A DNA stretch of 64,000 nt from positions 496,001 through 560,000 of the forward strand of contig BJKQ01000010.1 of the NCBI GenBank assembly GCA_006538405.1, in the 5' to 3' direction. Each line of letters starts with the position of its first letter. Positions within the stretch are counted from its first letter, which is position 1. Below, piece after piece: positions 23,271 through 35,325 of this stretch. The position numbers and the translations under genes were made by a program. Below the pieces are notes generated by a model, which saw nothing but the letters and a program-made list of their open reading frames with translations, did not search any database and had not been told where the DNA came from. Source of the DNA: Hansfordia pulvinata. Taxonomy: Eukaryota; Ascomycota; Sordariomycetes; Xylariales.

Positions 23271-24232
23271 CTTAAGAAAATGGCAGGCCAGCAGCAACAG
23301 CAGCTCGCGGCCCTCCCCGAGATCGAGCGCCTCAGCCCCGCCGTCATCCGCATCCTCGGCGGCAACCCGGGCAAGTTCACCCTGCAGGGCACCAACACGT
23401 ACCTCGTCGGCACGGGGCCCTCCCGCCTGCTCATCGACACGGGCGAGGGCAAGCCCTCGTGGGCCGCCGCCGTCCGCCGCGCCCTGGGCGGCGGCGACCA
23501 GGGGCCCGCCGCCTCCATCTCCATCTCGGCCGCCCTGCTCACCCACTGGCACGGGGACCACGTCGGCGGCGTGGCCCAGCTCCTCGGGGAGGTCGCGCCG
23601 GGCGCCCGGGTCTACAAGAGGCGCCGCCCGGCGGGGGCCGCCGGGGAAGCAGAGCGCGCCTACGAGGACATTGCGGACGGGCAGGTCTTCGAGGTCGAGG
23701 GGGCGCGCCTGCGCGCCGTCTTCACCCCGGGCCACACGGACGACCACATGGCGTTCGTGCTCGAGGGCGAGGGCGGAGGGGCCGGCCCGGGCGCCGCGCT
23801 CTTCACTGGCGACAACGTCCTGGGCCACGGCACCGCCGTCTTCGAGGACCTGGCCGTCTACCTCGCCAGCCTGGCCCGCATGGAGCACCTGGTCGACGAC
23901 GACGGCCCGGCCTACCCGGGCCACGGGCCGGTGCTGCCGTCCGCCTCCAAGGCCGTCGCCGAGTACATCGCGCACCGCGCCCGGCGCGAGCAGCAGGTTC
24001 TCGAGGTGCTGGCATCGGAGAAGAGGGGTGGCGGCGGCGGCGGCAGCGGCAGCGGCTACGCGCCCTGGGACGCCATGGACATTGTCAAGATTATATACAA
24101 GGACGTGCCCGAGAATCTGCACGCGCCGGCGCTCGGGGCGTGCTGCAGATCCTGCGCAAGCTCAAGGGCGAGGGCAAGGTCGCCGAGGAGGAGGACGGCC
24201 GGTGGCGGCTGCTGGAGCGGCCGAGCCTTTGA
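23214..24232 (+). CDS. Metallo-beta-lactamase-fold hydrolase, LACTB2 type, one frame break
   Basis: This protein of about 339 residues has the conserved LACTB2-like N-terminus (ERLSPAVIRILGGNPGKF, QGTNTYLVG), the zinc motif THWHGDH, then PGHTDDHM, FTGDNVLGHG and YPGHG. In animals LACTB2 is a mitochondrial endoribonuclease; fungal relatives also include thioesterase-like hydrolases of polyketide clusters, but no polyketide synthase is nearby. The expected C-terminal helix (GVLQILRKLKGEGKV, ending LLERPSL at 24232) is in another frame: one G is missing in the G4 run 24135-24138. Restoring it gives 340 codons. Without it the frame ends at 24254 with an Arg-rich nonsense tail. A (GCC)n-encoded Ala run sits in the first 20 residues. 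The alternative start at 23281 skips it and may be the true one. Confidence 0.85.
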
Positions 24233-26274
24233 TGCAGGCCCTAGCCAGACTTGATGATGGGGCGGTGGTGCTCGTCAACGCGGTGCTCAACACACGCCGG
24301 CGTTCATGATAGGTCTTGACCGTCACCCCAGCGGCGGCGGCAGTCGATCAGGTGCACCCTTCGAGTTCAATCCCCATGCCTACAGTGGCTGACGTCAGAC
24401 GAGCGGGCTTGTGGTAGACGACCGCATCCGTGGTTAGGCGGGGAATGTGAGGGCCCAGTCAGCCTCGCGATTCGAGCCGGGCAAACCATGGCTCAGACAG
24501 CAGCCTGACTGCCTACCCCCCTTGACTCAGCCCGCCGGCCTGGGGTCTCCTTCATGCAGCACTGCGCGACGTCTCAGTTTGCGGCCGGGACCCTCATATC
24601 GTACATCGATAGACAGCTACGAAGGATAGGAATGGACACGCCTGTTCGGAACCGCAGGCGAGGCCCAGTGAGCCCTGCCGCGAGACTGTGCAGGCGGCGT
24701 TCCAGCGCACTGCTGATAGCGGTGCTATTGTTCATAGATTAGGTATTGACAACGAACCCAGGTGTGTAGTCGTAGCTGAGAAGCATCAGCATCGTGGGAC
24801 TCATTTCGACCCGACCCGACTCAATCGGCTTTGCTGGTCCGTGACTCCGGCGCCCCGACAGTAACTCCGGCGCGTCCGGATTGGCCGGCCTGCCTGATCA
24901 CGCCGGACCTGTGTCATGCAGGCGTCAGCGCTACCATATCTATTCGACGAGCCGTCTGGCCGCCGCCATGCCCTCTCGAATCACAGCTCCGAGCGCCGGA
25001 AGCAGCTTGTGTCTCCCCCACTATGCTTTGCCCGCCCATCTCACTACGAGTATGTTTCCGCCTTGGGCCTGGAGTGTCGCTTTTTGCTTCTTCACATGAG
25101 TCGTCGGTTGATGCATGCGAGTACTCGTAGCTGGTTGGTGCCGGTGCAGTTGGAGCTGGATCTGAAGCTGGAGGTGGAGCCACCGACGCACATGGCTGAG
25201 CTGGTCGTCGATTCCCAAGCCCTCGTACTCGTAGTATCCCCGTACCCGTTAAGATTTGCCCATGAAATTTCTGATGGTCGGTTCTAAAATCGCGGCCCGG
25301 CGGGTCCCATGTCCCAAGGTCTCGCCCCCCAGTCGGAGTGCGCACTGTGTCTCGAGGTGGCGTGAACCCACTCGCGAACCGCCTGGTCGATGATGGTAAG
25401 AAGAAAAAAATCGGAGTCCGCTTCATGCCGAAGCTCGTGGCTCGCGACCCGAGCAGCCGTGGGGCTCGGGGTATCGGGCTGCTGGCTTGCTGGAAGGAAG
25501 CATTATCCGCACATGGGCTTCGTTCCCTGTTTCGAGGTACCCGTGCTCATCGAACCTGGCGAGTTCGCGCCTCGCCCGGGCGGGCCTGGCGCCCCCTCGC
25601 GCGAGCCCAGACGCCCGGGAGCCCGTCGGAAAGGGCGGAGCGGGCGGGTGCGGCTCGTCCGGCAATTACTAAGCGACCGCCACGGGTTGGGGGCTACTGA
25701 ACTATGGCATGTGAGAGTCGGGTAGCTGGAAAGCAGCCATCCGCGTACGAGTGGCCGTCCAAGGAGCCGCGCTGCCCGCAAGCCTGGAGGTCTGCGCAGG
25801 CACCCCCGCGTGGTCGAGCAGCACGGCGCCACGTGGTGACCGTACTGGTGGTGGTGGTGGTGGTGGTGGTGGCGTGTCGTCAAAGTCGGTGAAGGGGGGG
25901 GTAGGTGGTGGCCGTGTGGGTGATGGGATCCGGTCCGTCGATATTGGCCGACAGCACAGAACTTGCTCATGCGTGCGAGACGTGACGCAGCGCAGCGCTT
26001 CGCTCGCACGGCTGTGACGGTGACGGAGCCATGTTGCAATGCGACGGCGTGGGTAAGTCGACTGGGTCCGCGCGGGTCACAGGCACAGGTGAGGGGTAGT
26101 TGGCCGGCGGCGGCTCCTGTACTCGTACGGATTGCGAAGGCGGGTAAGGTGAGCTGGGTGACGTGCGAGAATAGAGGCGCCGCACCAAGTCGTCGTGCTA
26201 TACTGATGAGCACTCGTAGGGTAGGACGGAACCCAACATCCAATGAGCTGTCACGGGCCCGCCCGACCTCGAGC

Positions 26275-26288
26275 TACGAGTACTCGTA
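26275..26288. repeat. Perfect 14-nt palindrome TACGAGTACTCGTA
   Basis: The sequence equals its own reverse complement. It is two abutting copies of a word that recurs in spacers throughout the window. A protein-binding role is possible but unproven. Confidence 0.7.
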
Positions 26289-27843
26289 CGGGTAGTTGGC
26301 TGCGTGGGTTTGTGCCAGGGCTGGTCCGACGCCGCATGAAGACGGCGCTGGGAGTGGCACAGGTCGCATTCGACTACTGCAGCCGGGCAGGTCGTCGCCT
26401 TGGGGTACGTTGGGCTGCATCTGCAACCATGCGATTTGGTGATGGAGTTTAGAGCGGTGGGCGGGCAAGGCGGCGTGGCGTGGGTGTGCGGGCGTGTGTG
26501 GTCGTGCTGCGCTGCTGGGTCCATTCCGGGCTGCTCGGACATGTACCTTCCTGGTGGTCTATGCCTTAGGTATGGACTGGACATTCAGGCGGTCGTCCCA
26601 CGGACGGAACTGTGTCATGGTGGACGGGTCGTCGGCCACTTTCTGTCAGTCCCAAAGAGGGCGACGGTGAGAGCAGCAGCCCGAAGCCAGGAACAAGACG
26701 CCATTGGTCGGAGGGTCGGGCTGGGCTCGTCGGGCGCTGGGCGCGCTGCTGCCGGGGTTGATGGACGGCGCCGGGCTTGTCGTCGCCCGCAGCCGCTGGC
26801 CGTTGCGATGCCTCCCAACCACGCCAACGTCCACTGCCTACGAGGGCCGATCCCGGCTACTGCAAGGTTAACCCGGCCGCCAAGGCCAGCGGGGCATGCC
26901 ATCATCATCGCGCATTGCACCAATGATGGCGGTGGTGGTCCGGGCGGACAGATACTTCTCTGAGCACCTGGCCGTGGGTGGGCCGAAAGTACCGGCTGAC
27001 CGATCTTGGTATTAATCATCGACAGCCTTGGCCGGCACGGCTGCAGCGGTACGAGCGCATACGAGAGCAGGTAGCGATACTGCAGCCCATCTGCCGTGAT
27101 ACATGTCCACTGCACCTGAGTCGACTTCAGGTTGGAGGCAGTTTCCGAACCTGGGCGCATGTCGATGGCACAGCCGCGAAAAGGGCTTGAGATGTGGTGA
27201 TCCTGTTCATGAAAGATGATCAATATCTTGTGAGCCACTCGACATGACTGACCTTAATAGTTTTGCAGCGTTCCCAGCCTCCAGGTAGTGTGCGCATCTT
27301 GTCACAAGATTCCAGATGGTGCTGGAGTTGTATTCGCCTACTCGTACCTCACAGGAAATCACCACCCCCGGTGCTCGTCTCTGTACCGGTACTCCCCTCT
27401 CGCACCACTGTCAGTCAGCAGGGAGCCCGGCAGCTCCCATCTTGGCTGCCAGGGCTGCACTGTACAGGCCGGATCTCCCGGAACTGTGGTCCCACCGGGT
27501 GGCAGCCTTTGCCCTGTACGGCGCAAAGTCGATATGACACTATTTGCGCCCTCGTCAACCTCGCGTCCCCACACCAGCTCCCAGTCGCGCTCGCTCGCTC
27601 GCTCGCTCGCCCACACGCCCTTACGGCCCTTCACGGCCCCGAGATGCCCTCCACACACACCAACAACGCACCGTGGCACCCTTCTGCGCCGCCTGATCGT
27701 GGTCCCACGACGAGATGAGCCGGTCCCCGTGCCCGTCCGTCCCATGGGCGCGAGTCTACTGCCTGCCTACAGATCCCGATCCGCTGCCGGTGCCAACGCA
27801 AACCACTCTCGCCTCGCCGCTTCGGTCGATGACTCTACCAAGA

Positions 27844-27861
27844 CCCCCCCCCCCCCCCCCC
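27844..27861. repeat. Poly-C tract, 18 nt
   Basis: An uninterrupted C run in non-coding DNA. Confidence 0.9.
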
Positions 27862-28750
27862 TCAAAGTGGGTAGGCCCAGAAAAGTGCGAGTCCTCGTAG
27901 CTCCCATGTGCTGGCCATGCCCATGGCCCATCGCATGTCGCGCCTGGCCTGTGTCCGTCCTGTCTGCCTCCCTGCCCATCGTCAAGTCCCACGTCCACGA
28001 GAAGGGCAAGAGAACAGAGGACCGAGGACGACCATTATCTAGATCACATCACAACAACAGCTACAGGCTGTCCTCGTAGCCAAGGTTGCCGCCGCCACGA
28101 TAAGCACCCATCGCCGGAGCGACGGAAATAAAAAACACCACGGCGCAAACCTGCTCCCGCAAGCCGCGTTGGATTATGTAAAGACGTCGGCCTCGTCTGC
28201 CTGCCCACCCACTCGCCCGCCCACCCGCCGGTAATATCCCATCGTCGGGGCTAGGTTCCAACGCCTTCCAGGCCCAGGCAATAATAAGCAGCCGCCCGGT
28301 CCGGAAGCTTCCCGCCGCGATTCCCATACATACCATTCGTACTTACACCCTCCATCCCACCCGTCACCCACCACCCACCACCCACCACCCGACACCCGTC
28401 GACTCGCTTGCCTGCCCACCCTTTCGCCATTGGACCACAGGCAGTTGCCGGCCCTGCCATCGCCTCGCCCCTACTTCCTCGACGCCAATCAGGCCTGCCG
28501 CCAACCACGACTCCTCCCGCCTCCATCTCCCAGAACCGCCCCGTCTGGCTCTCGACGTCACCCGCCTCCAGCTCGCCAGCATCGCCTTCCGCGCCAGCTC
28601 CGAGCCTCCACGCGTCGGCAAGTCGCCTCGCCCACCACAGCTCTTGCGTCATACGCCTCTCTCCCACCCGCCCTCGACCCAGCCGGCGGGCGCCTGTTGT
28701 CGCGGCCGCTGCTCGTCACTCCGACGCCGAACCCCGGACGGCCCCTCACC

Positions 28751-30862
28751 ATGCGCCGCGCCATAACACCGGCGATCAAGCTGCTGGCTTTGGTCGCCGT
28801 CCTCGGCGCGCTGCCCAGCGTCCTGGCCCACGGCGACGACCATGAAGGTGGCATGGACATGGACATGGACATGGGCAGCGCTTCAAACGCCGACGCGCCG
28901 CCCGAGATTGGCCCCGAGCCTGAATCCATGGCGACCTACTTTTCCTTCCCGGACCACAAGACCACAATTTACGCGCACATTGCGCTCATGATTGTCGGCT
29001 GGGTGTTTGTGCTGCCGCTGGGTGAGTCCTGGCCCCCTCGCTGCCTCGCTGCTCCGCTGCCCGTGTGACTAACCCTGCCAGCCGTCATGTTCTCTATCGC
29101 GCGCTCCCGCTTCACCCTGCCGCTGCAGTTCGGCTTCCTCGTCACCAACACACTCGGCGTTCTGGTCGGCATTGGCTACAACGCCAGCACGCCCGACCTC
29201 TACCCCAACAACGCCCACCACAAGCTGGGCTGGATCGTGACCTGGGTTGTGGGCGCCCAGTTCTTCGTCAGTCTGATAGGCCGGGCCGCTGGCTTGCTGC
29301 ACGGCGCAAAGGACCAGGCGTCGGCGGCAGAGCAGCAGGCCTTCATCCCCGTCTCCACCGAGGCCATGGCCGAGCACCAGCGCATGAACGAAGCCCTCTA
29401 CACCGAGGCGTACCGCCGCTCCAGCGAAAGCGCGCCCGGCACCGACCTCAACTCCGAGTCGCCGCGCAGCAACTCGCTGTCCACCATCGTCGGCCAGGAG
29501 TCGCCCATTGAGCCCGCCGACCGCCGCGCCCAGTACGCCGACTTTGAGGATCTTGAGCTCAAGCCCGCCCAGATCGGCTCGTCTGCCAAGTCCACCTCGC
29601 TCGCCGCGCGCCTCGCCGGCAAGATCTCCTCCCGGGTCTGGACCGGCCTGCTCTTCGGCTACAACTTGATCGACCGTACCATCATGAGCGTTGGCTACAT
29701 CACCATCTGCCTGGGTGTGATTGCGTACGGCCGCTTCTTCGTAAGTGCAATGAATGAACCCCCTCGAAGGAATCATCAGCTTACAACATGCAGGAGGGCC
29801 ACGCGGTCTTCAGTGGCCTCGCGCATTGGATCAAGGGCGGTGTTTTCTTCTGGTACGGCCTGCTGACCCTCGGGCGCTGGAGCGGCAGCTTCGGCGAGCT
29901 TGGCTGGGTGAGTGCAAAACAGCGATTCTCACAGCGTGGAGCATGACTAATAACACGTCCAGGCATGGAACGTCCGCCCCAAGCAAAGCTCGAACAAGTG
30001 GCGGCCCACCGCCGAGTTTGTGGAGGGCTTCCTGATCTTCCTCTACGGGTCCACCAACATCTTCCTCGAGCACCTCGGCAAGGACGCCGACGAGGCCTTC
30101 AGCCCCCAGGACCTTGAGCACATGTCCATCACTGTCCTGTTCATTGGAGGTGGCATTGTAAGTTCTGGTCGCCCCGCCCCGCCCCGCCCCAGCCCGAGAA
30201 TGGCCCTCTAACCAGCCCAGCTCTCCATGCTCTTCGAGTCGACGCGCATCCGCGACCTGCTCAACACGACCGTCACCGAGGCCGCCATGGCGCACCCGGA
30301 CCACGCGTACGACGAGCGCGAGCGCGAGGCCCTGCACACGCCGCAGCAGTACGAGTTCTCGATCAACCCGATCCCGGCGCTCGTCATCCTTCTGCTGGGC
30401 ATCATGATGAGCTCCCACACGCAGGCCGACATGCTGTCCAGCATGGTCCACAAGCAGTGGGGCAACCTGCTCACCGGCGCCTCCTTTGCCCGCGGCATGA
30501 CCTACGTCCTCATGTACCTCAAGCCGCCCCGCTCCATCCTGCCCTCGCGCCCGCCCACCGAGCTCCTGACGGCCTTTGGCCTCATTGCGGGCGGCACCAT
30601 CTTCATGGCCAGCGTAAGTTTCGAGCCCCGATGCTGCAATAAGCTTTGGACCAAGTCTTGCTGACCCCTCTCGCAGAGCGAGGACACCGTGGCGGGCATG
30701 AAGCACATGCAGGTCGACGCCATGTTCATGTACACCGTCACCATGGGCTTCGTCACGCTGCTCATGGCGTGGGTGGTCGTGGTGCTGGCCCTCAAGGGCT
30801 GGGCGGTGCGCAAGGAGTCTGGCCGCGCCCCCAAGGCGTGGGCTCTGGTGTCCAGGGTGTAG
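28751..30862 (+). CDS. YTP1: Ytp1-like multi-pass membrane protein
   Basis: There are six exons: 28751-29021, 29082-29740, 29794-29907, 29963-30157, 30221-30613 and 30677-30862. They give exactly 606 codons (605 residues). A signal peptide (ending VLAHG) is followed by a His/Asp/Met-rich segment (GDDHEGG then a repeated MD), which could bind metal. After it come several transmembrane helices, a polar cytosolic loop (about residues 190-260) and further helices to the C-terminus. The architecture matches fungal DUF2427 plus Ytp1 C-terminal domain proteins, whose yeast member is of unknown function with weak similarity to mitochondrial electron-transport proteins. Introns have GTGAGT/GTAAGT donors and CAG acceptors. 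No frame break is seen. Confidence 0.9.
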
Positions 30863-32120
30863 ACAGGGGTGGCTACTGTCACCTCGCGCCGTGCAGCGCG
30901 CGCGCGAGCCAAGCGGCTGGGCACTCTGTATTTTGCCGTGCAGGCGCGGGAGCCAAGGGATCGGCCTTGAGCTCGTTTTGGAAACCCTGCGAACCTGCTT
31001 GGCCACATTTGAAAAGGCCGCAGAAGCAGCAGTGCAGTTCGCCATCAACATCATCATCGGTGGGGCCGGCGTATTCATCAGGGGCGAGGTATTTCTTTTG
31101 GCTTGGGTTGATTTTGTTTTTCCACCGGTTTACATCCCGTCTTGGCCACCTCCCCCTTTATTTGCATTCTGGACTTTCATTATCTTTGTCATATGATACC
31201 CTTAGGGATACCCGCGGGATGAAGACTTATACTTAACGGACCATTTGATTCTAGCGAGGAAGAGGCGGGAATGACGAGGCGGCGAATCCCGGGCGCGCGG
31301 CGGGGAGGGAAAACCAACCTCTGCGCGGCGCGGCCTTGGCTCGATTTCGGTCGGAATGGATGTTGTTAATGAGCCGACGCTGCGGCGCGGGACAGGCAGG
31401 TGTCACACACACTTTGACGGTCTCACGCCACCTAATGACCTAATACCGGCCATAGACGAATGCCACTATGAATGCCACAATGACGTGGGAAGTTGAATCA
31501 ATCAAGCTTGAGGTGGCCGAGGCCGAACCGTGACTGACATGGGCTGTGGCGCTTCAGCCACGGTCTGCCTGCTTGTGGATGTAAGTTAGGTAGGCTATCT
31601 ATCGAGTGTGCTCGCCGTCACATCGGGCACTGGCCTTCCGTCCGTCCCCCTCTGACTGACACTTGGGGCGGTCCCGTGAAGCAGTCGCGACGGCGTCCCT
31701 GCTGCTTGGGCTGTGGCCGCAGGCAGCATGATGCTGCGGACTTTCTATTATGGCCCAACTTCATTCAGTCTTTGGCGTACTCGGCCCGGACCTCTGAATA
31801 TATAGGTGCCATGACAGGCAGGGCAAGAGAAAGCCGAGGCGCAGCCGGGTCACGGCCGGAGCACGGCGGGCAGCCCCGCCCGGTCGTGGGTGGGCGTCGA
31901 CCATGGCGTGTCTCCCACAGATGCCACCCGGCAACGGGCCCGTCCAGCTCCCGCGCCTTCCCGGCCCAGTTCCCCGGGCCGAGAGCGGCCATCTCAGCAC
32001 CGCGCCGTCGGCGTCGGCGATTCGCTATCCGCAGCCCCTCAGTTCAGGCATGCAGCCAGCCGTCTGTCCCCTGACCAAAGACAACGAGGACTCCCGGACT
32101 CCCCTCCCTCCCTCACTCCC
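30863..32120. other. Convergent intergenic region
   Basis: About 1.26 kb between convergent Ytp1-like and Rsa3 genes. No gene is supported. The left portion is probably 3' UTR of the Ytp1-like gene. Confidence 0.5.
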
Positions 32121-32593
32121 TCACTCCTCCTCCTCCTCCTCGGCGGCCTTGCGCTTGCGCTCGCTCTTGTCCTTCTTCTTCCTCTCCTTCTTCTCTTTCC
32201 TCAGCTTCTTCTCCCTCCTCTCCCTCTCCTTCCCGTCACCCTGCCCCTCCTCCTCCAGCTCGCCTCCACTCCCGCCCGCGCCCTCACCCTCGTCCATGTC
32301 CACGTCCCCACCCCCGCCGCCATTGCTTCGCTCCCCGACGACGACGCGCCTCCGGTCCGCGGCCGGGAAGAGCGACGTCCCCTGGCGCAGCGAGCGGATC
32401 AGCATGGGCAGGGCGTCCGCCGCCGCCGCCGCCGCCGCCCCTTGGATGAGGTGCTGGCGGCGCCGGCAAAGTCGTCGGCGCCGCGGACCCGGTCCAGGTC
32501 CTCGGCGAACTCGCGCGTCGCGCGCTGCAGGTAGTAGGCCTCGAAGAGCTGGTCGGCCTCGGCCTGGCGGTGCGTGCTAGTGGCGGCGGCCAT
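32121..32593 (-). CDS. RSA3: Ribosome assembly protein 3, one frame break
   Basis: This small nucleolar protein of the 60S assembly pathway has about 157 residues. Two adjacent frames together carry the Rsa3 domain: FEAYYLQRATREFAEDLDRVRGADDF in the first, then ALPMLIRSLRQGTSLF in the second. The switch falls at a G4 run followed by GCG repeats (about 32430-32445). One added G yields an unbroken Ala-rich linker and exactly 158 codons. The C-terminus is a Lys/Arg/Glu-rich low-complexity tail ending in a run of glutamates, as expected for a nucleolar protein. Start at 32593; longer upstream readings add unlikely residues. Confidence 0.8.
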
Positions 32594-33160
32594 GCCGTGT
32601 GATTGTTGTTGCCAAATACTTGTTTTTTGGTTTTTGGACCCTGGGCGAGCGAGATGGATGCCGCTTGTGGGTTGGTTGACAGAAATGCCGGGCCTCACTG
32701 AGATATGGGAGGGAATGGAAAAGATTCACTGTGCTGATAAGTGAGTTGTTGACAGGCCGTTCAAATATAAATGGTTGCATGTAAGTGAAGGGCGGAATTG
32801 AAGATTTCGACCGGGCGTTCAAAGTAGTAAGTAGTAGGACGCTAATAACTTTCACCTAGCTCGTCGGCCTAGGGACTGAGTGGGTGGGTCTCAAGCAGCA
32901 CAGTTAGGCACGTACCTGGGTTAAGTACTGTGGGCACTGATGGGTGCCAGCAATGGTCGACGCGAGACGGGTTGCGAGTGTATGTCGCCTTCAAAATCCA
33001 AACCGTGTGAGTGACAGTTGAGTGATCATCATCACTACGTACTATGTATATATGTATATGTATGGTTAAGCAAAAGAACGGGCCTCGCAAAGCGTGTGAC
33101 TGACTGAATGACCGACTGGTATCTTGGTGTTAGGACATGACTGCAAAAAGAAAACGCCTC
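32594..33160. other. Intergenic, no gene seen
   Basis: This spacer holds the Rsa3 5' flank and the 3' flank of the tRNA gene. It is less GC-rich than the coding regions. Nothing else is recognised. Confidence 0.5.
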
Positions 33161-33256
33161 GACATGAACAGGATTCGAACCTGCGAGGCCGAAGCCATGA
33201 GATAGCCGAATTGAAGAAATTCAAGTCTCACCCCTTAACCGCTCGGGCATCATGCC
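33161..33256 (-). tRNA. tRNA-Ser (anticodon UGA) with a 16-nt intron
   Basis: On the minus strand the acceptor stem GGCATGA pairs with TCATGTC. The D-arm contains CCCGAGCGGTTAAGGGG. The anticodon stem TGAGA/TCTCA flanks loop CTTGAA..A with anticodon TGA. A 16-nt intron (TTTCTTCAATTCGGCT) lies after position 37, the canonical eukaryotic site, and its TTCAA can pair with the anticodon. A long variable arm (GGCTTCGGCC) makes it class II, as serine tRNAs are. The T-arm is GCAGG-TTCGAAT-CCTGT. CCA is not encoded. Confidence 0.9.
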
Positions 33257-34179
33257 GAACACCGGATGTTGGAGGCAGAGCGCTTATCGCAGTATGAGTA
33301 CACGCCAGCACATTCAATACAATAGCTCGGCTTCCCACTCCGCGCCTCGATCATCAACACACACCAGCCAGCCCAGGTGCGTCCGTCCTCGTGCACTATT
33401 ATTAAGTCAGCTGCGGAAGTGCCCGCAACCTACACTACCTACCTAACACAGGCGGTGCCCCCGTTGTTCACCGATTCATCAGCGCAGCGATGCTCTGACA
33501 GTTGGTTGCCCTCGCCGCCTGTATGCCTGCCCCCCCCCCCCCCCCCCCGACCAATGAGCCTGCGACGGTCATGCTACTGACTTCCTGAGCTGGTCAGACC
33601 TGAGCTGGCGCCATGGATGCCCTTTCGGACGGTGCAGCGGCTATCATCTGGAAGCCGGGTGCCTGGGATGTAGCCAAGCAAGGAATGATGCATCCCGATC
33701 TACGGGTTCGTTGGGATTCGAGGCAGCCAGTCACCGGCAGAGATACCATATAGCCAATCTCATGCACTCGTGATCACTCTCATCCTCGCCATCCGAGGAC
33801 CCTACTCGCATCTGGGCCGCTTGTTTTGGTCATGATTTATGGTTCTTTTTTCATCTTCGTGATACCTGCCGTCTAAGATGGCATGCCATGGTATCGGGAA
33901 AGCGGCATTGCACCGCCCAGTCCTGGCCTGCTCTAGGCCGTCGCTGGTACGCATCCTGTCTCTCAAGAATGCTCTTATTAAATAACATAACAACCCTGGT
34001 CGCTTGCAAGCCCGCAAGACACAGTCGATGACCCCTGTCCCTCGTCTTTTATGCAGCGCGGGTCCAGGACAAGCAAGATAGAGCCGGGCCAACAGAGCCA
34101 GCCGTACATCGGCCTCTCCATCTTTGATCCCGCACTGTCAACTGTCAGAATCGCCTACGTAGTCCCCTGCAACCCCCGC
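33257..34179. other. Intergenic, no gene seen
   Basis: This 0.9 kb spacer has a 19-nt poly-C run at 33530-33548. No gene is supported. The right end is the 3' flank of Rpn9. Confidence 0.5.
33530..33548. repeat. Poly-C tract, 19 nt
   Basis: An uninterrupted C run in non-coding DNA. Confidence 0.9.
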
Positions 34180-35325
34180 TCAGGGAGCCCAAATATCCTG
34201 GCCCGTAGACTCAATCCAGTTGCCGAGCTTGTTGACATTCTCGCCCCATTCGCCGAGACGCTGGCTCATGCTGGCAATTTGCGCCATGTCGAGAACGCGC
34301 GGCTGCACCCAGGTAAAGTTGACAAGCCCATCGACCTCGTCAATGGTTCCCCTGACCAGCCCGAGACTGAGGGCCTTCATCACCAGATGCTCGATGCCAC
34401 CCCGGGGCACCTTGGTGTCGGCAGAGATCTCGGCAAAGGTCATGGCGCGCTGGTGCGGGGGGCGGCGGAAGACGGACTCGGTCAGGGCAGCAAGGTAGAT
34501 CTTCTGGCGGATTCCGTCGTCGTGGTTGGAGAGCAGCGGGTGGCGCTCGATCTGGTCGGTCAGGCGGTCGTAGGCGACGAGATCGCCCTTGTTGAAGGCC
34601 ACGAGCAGGTCCCGCAGCCACTTGTCCTCGTCGCGCGACAGGGCCCCGAGGATGGGGTGCTGCAGGAGCTCGCCAAAGTTGTAGATGGAGTCGGAGACGA
34701 GGGCGGCAATGCCCAGGTCGTAGGCGCGGGAGCGGCGGTCGTCGGCAGGCAGAGCGGCCAAGTCGACACAGGCCAGGTAGAGCAGGGCGTTGCGGTAGTA
34801 CGAGGCAAAGTCGGCCTTGCCTTTGAAGTAGTCCGCGTTGACCTCGTAAAAGGCGGCGTGGACCTTGGTCTCGACGCTGTCAAAGGACTCGAGGATGCGC
34901 TCGGCTCGGTCGAGGTCGGTGCGGGACGAGTCGAGATCCCGCAGGTAGAGCTTTACGCGGGCAGCGGCGACGGTGGCGTAGACAAAGGCGTCCTGGGAGC
35001 CCTCGTTGTCCACCTTCTTGGCGAGCTCGGTGAGGAACACCAACCGCTCGCGGTCATTCTTGCATGATTTCGCCGCGGCCAGACCCAGGTCGACGAGCTT
35101 GAGCTGGTTGATCTTGTCGGCGAACTTGAGGATGAAGGTTTCGTAGAACTCGAGGCGCTGGGGCCCGCTGCCGGGGTGGCTGAAGAATTCGAGGAGCGAG
35201 TCGGTCAACTGGTGCCATAGCTTGCGTTCCCAGTAGTCTTCGAACTGGATGACTAGGGGCTGGAGTTCCTCGGGAGCCTCATCACGCTGATCGGCGAGGA
35301 AGTCTCCGATGGGGCCGGCGCTCAT
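34180..35325 (-). CDS. RPN9: 26S proteasome regulatory subunit Rpn9 (PSMD13)
   Basis: This intronless frame of 381 residues is close to the family length. It is a non-ATPase lid subunit of the 19S regulatory particle. The N-terminus (DFLADQRDEAPEELQPL, then WERKLWHQLTDSL and KINQLKLV) and the C-terminal PCI/winged-helix region (FAEISADTKVP, EHLVMKALSLGLVRG, FTWVQPRVLD) match the Rpn9/PSMD13 family. TPR-like helices fill the middle. It is divergent from the complex I subunit gene with about 585 bp between starts. No proteasome-associated control element was recognised with confidence. No frame break. Confidence 0.95.
   Translation of the reverse strand: MSAGPIGDFLADQRDEAPEELQPLVIQFEDYWERKLWHQLTDSLLEFFSHPGSGPQRLEFYETFILKFADKINQLKLVDLGLAAAKSCKNDRERLVFLTELAKKVDNEGSQDAFVYATVAAARVKLYLRDLDSSRTDLDRAERILESFDSVETKVHAAFYEVNADYFKGKADFASYYRNALLYLACVDLAALPADDRRSRAYDLGIAALVSDSIYNFGELLQHPILGALSRDEDKWLRDLLVAFNKGDLVAYDRLTDQIERHPLLSNHDDGIRQKIYLAALTESVFRRPPHQRAMTFAEISADTKVPRGGIEHLVMKALSLGLVRGTIDEVDGLVNFTWVQPRVLDMAQIASMSQRLGEWGENVNKLGNWIESTGQDIWAP

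Larger units (their letters stand above)
24233..28750. other. Gene-poor region of 4.5 kb
   Basis: No gene can be supported. Frames on both strands up to about 260 codons overlap mutually and show no family motif, splice logic or signal peptide. The region holds a (TGG)n run near 25845-25872, an 18-nt poly-C at 27844-27861, CACCC repeats near 28360-28400, and most of the window's TACGAGTA/TACTCGTA words, including a 14-nt palindrome at 26275-26288. Its right end is the long GC-rich 5' flank of the Ytp1-like gene. Confidence 0.5.

Noticed and set aside
23214..24232. Polyketide cluster thioesterase assignment for the MBL hydrolase
   Set aside because: No polyketide synthase, P450 or cluster regulator lies nearby, and the sequence fits LACTB2-like housekeeping hydrolases.
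24350..24392. GTTCAATCC box considered as the T-arm of a tRNA
   Set aside because: Flanking bases do not form a T-stem or an acceptor stem, and no A box precedes it.
25503..27238. Several 180-250 codon frames on both strands in the gene-poor region
   Set aside because: They overlap one another, have biased Arg/Pro/Ala composition, and show no motif, signal peptide or consistent introns.
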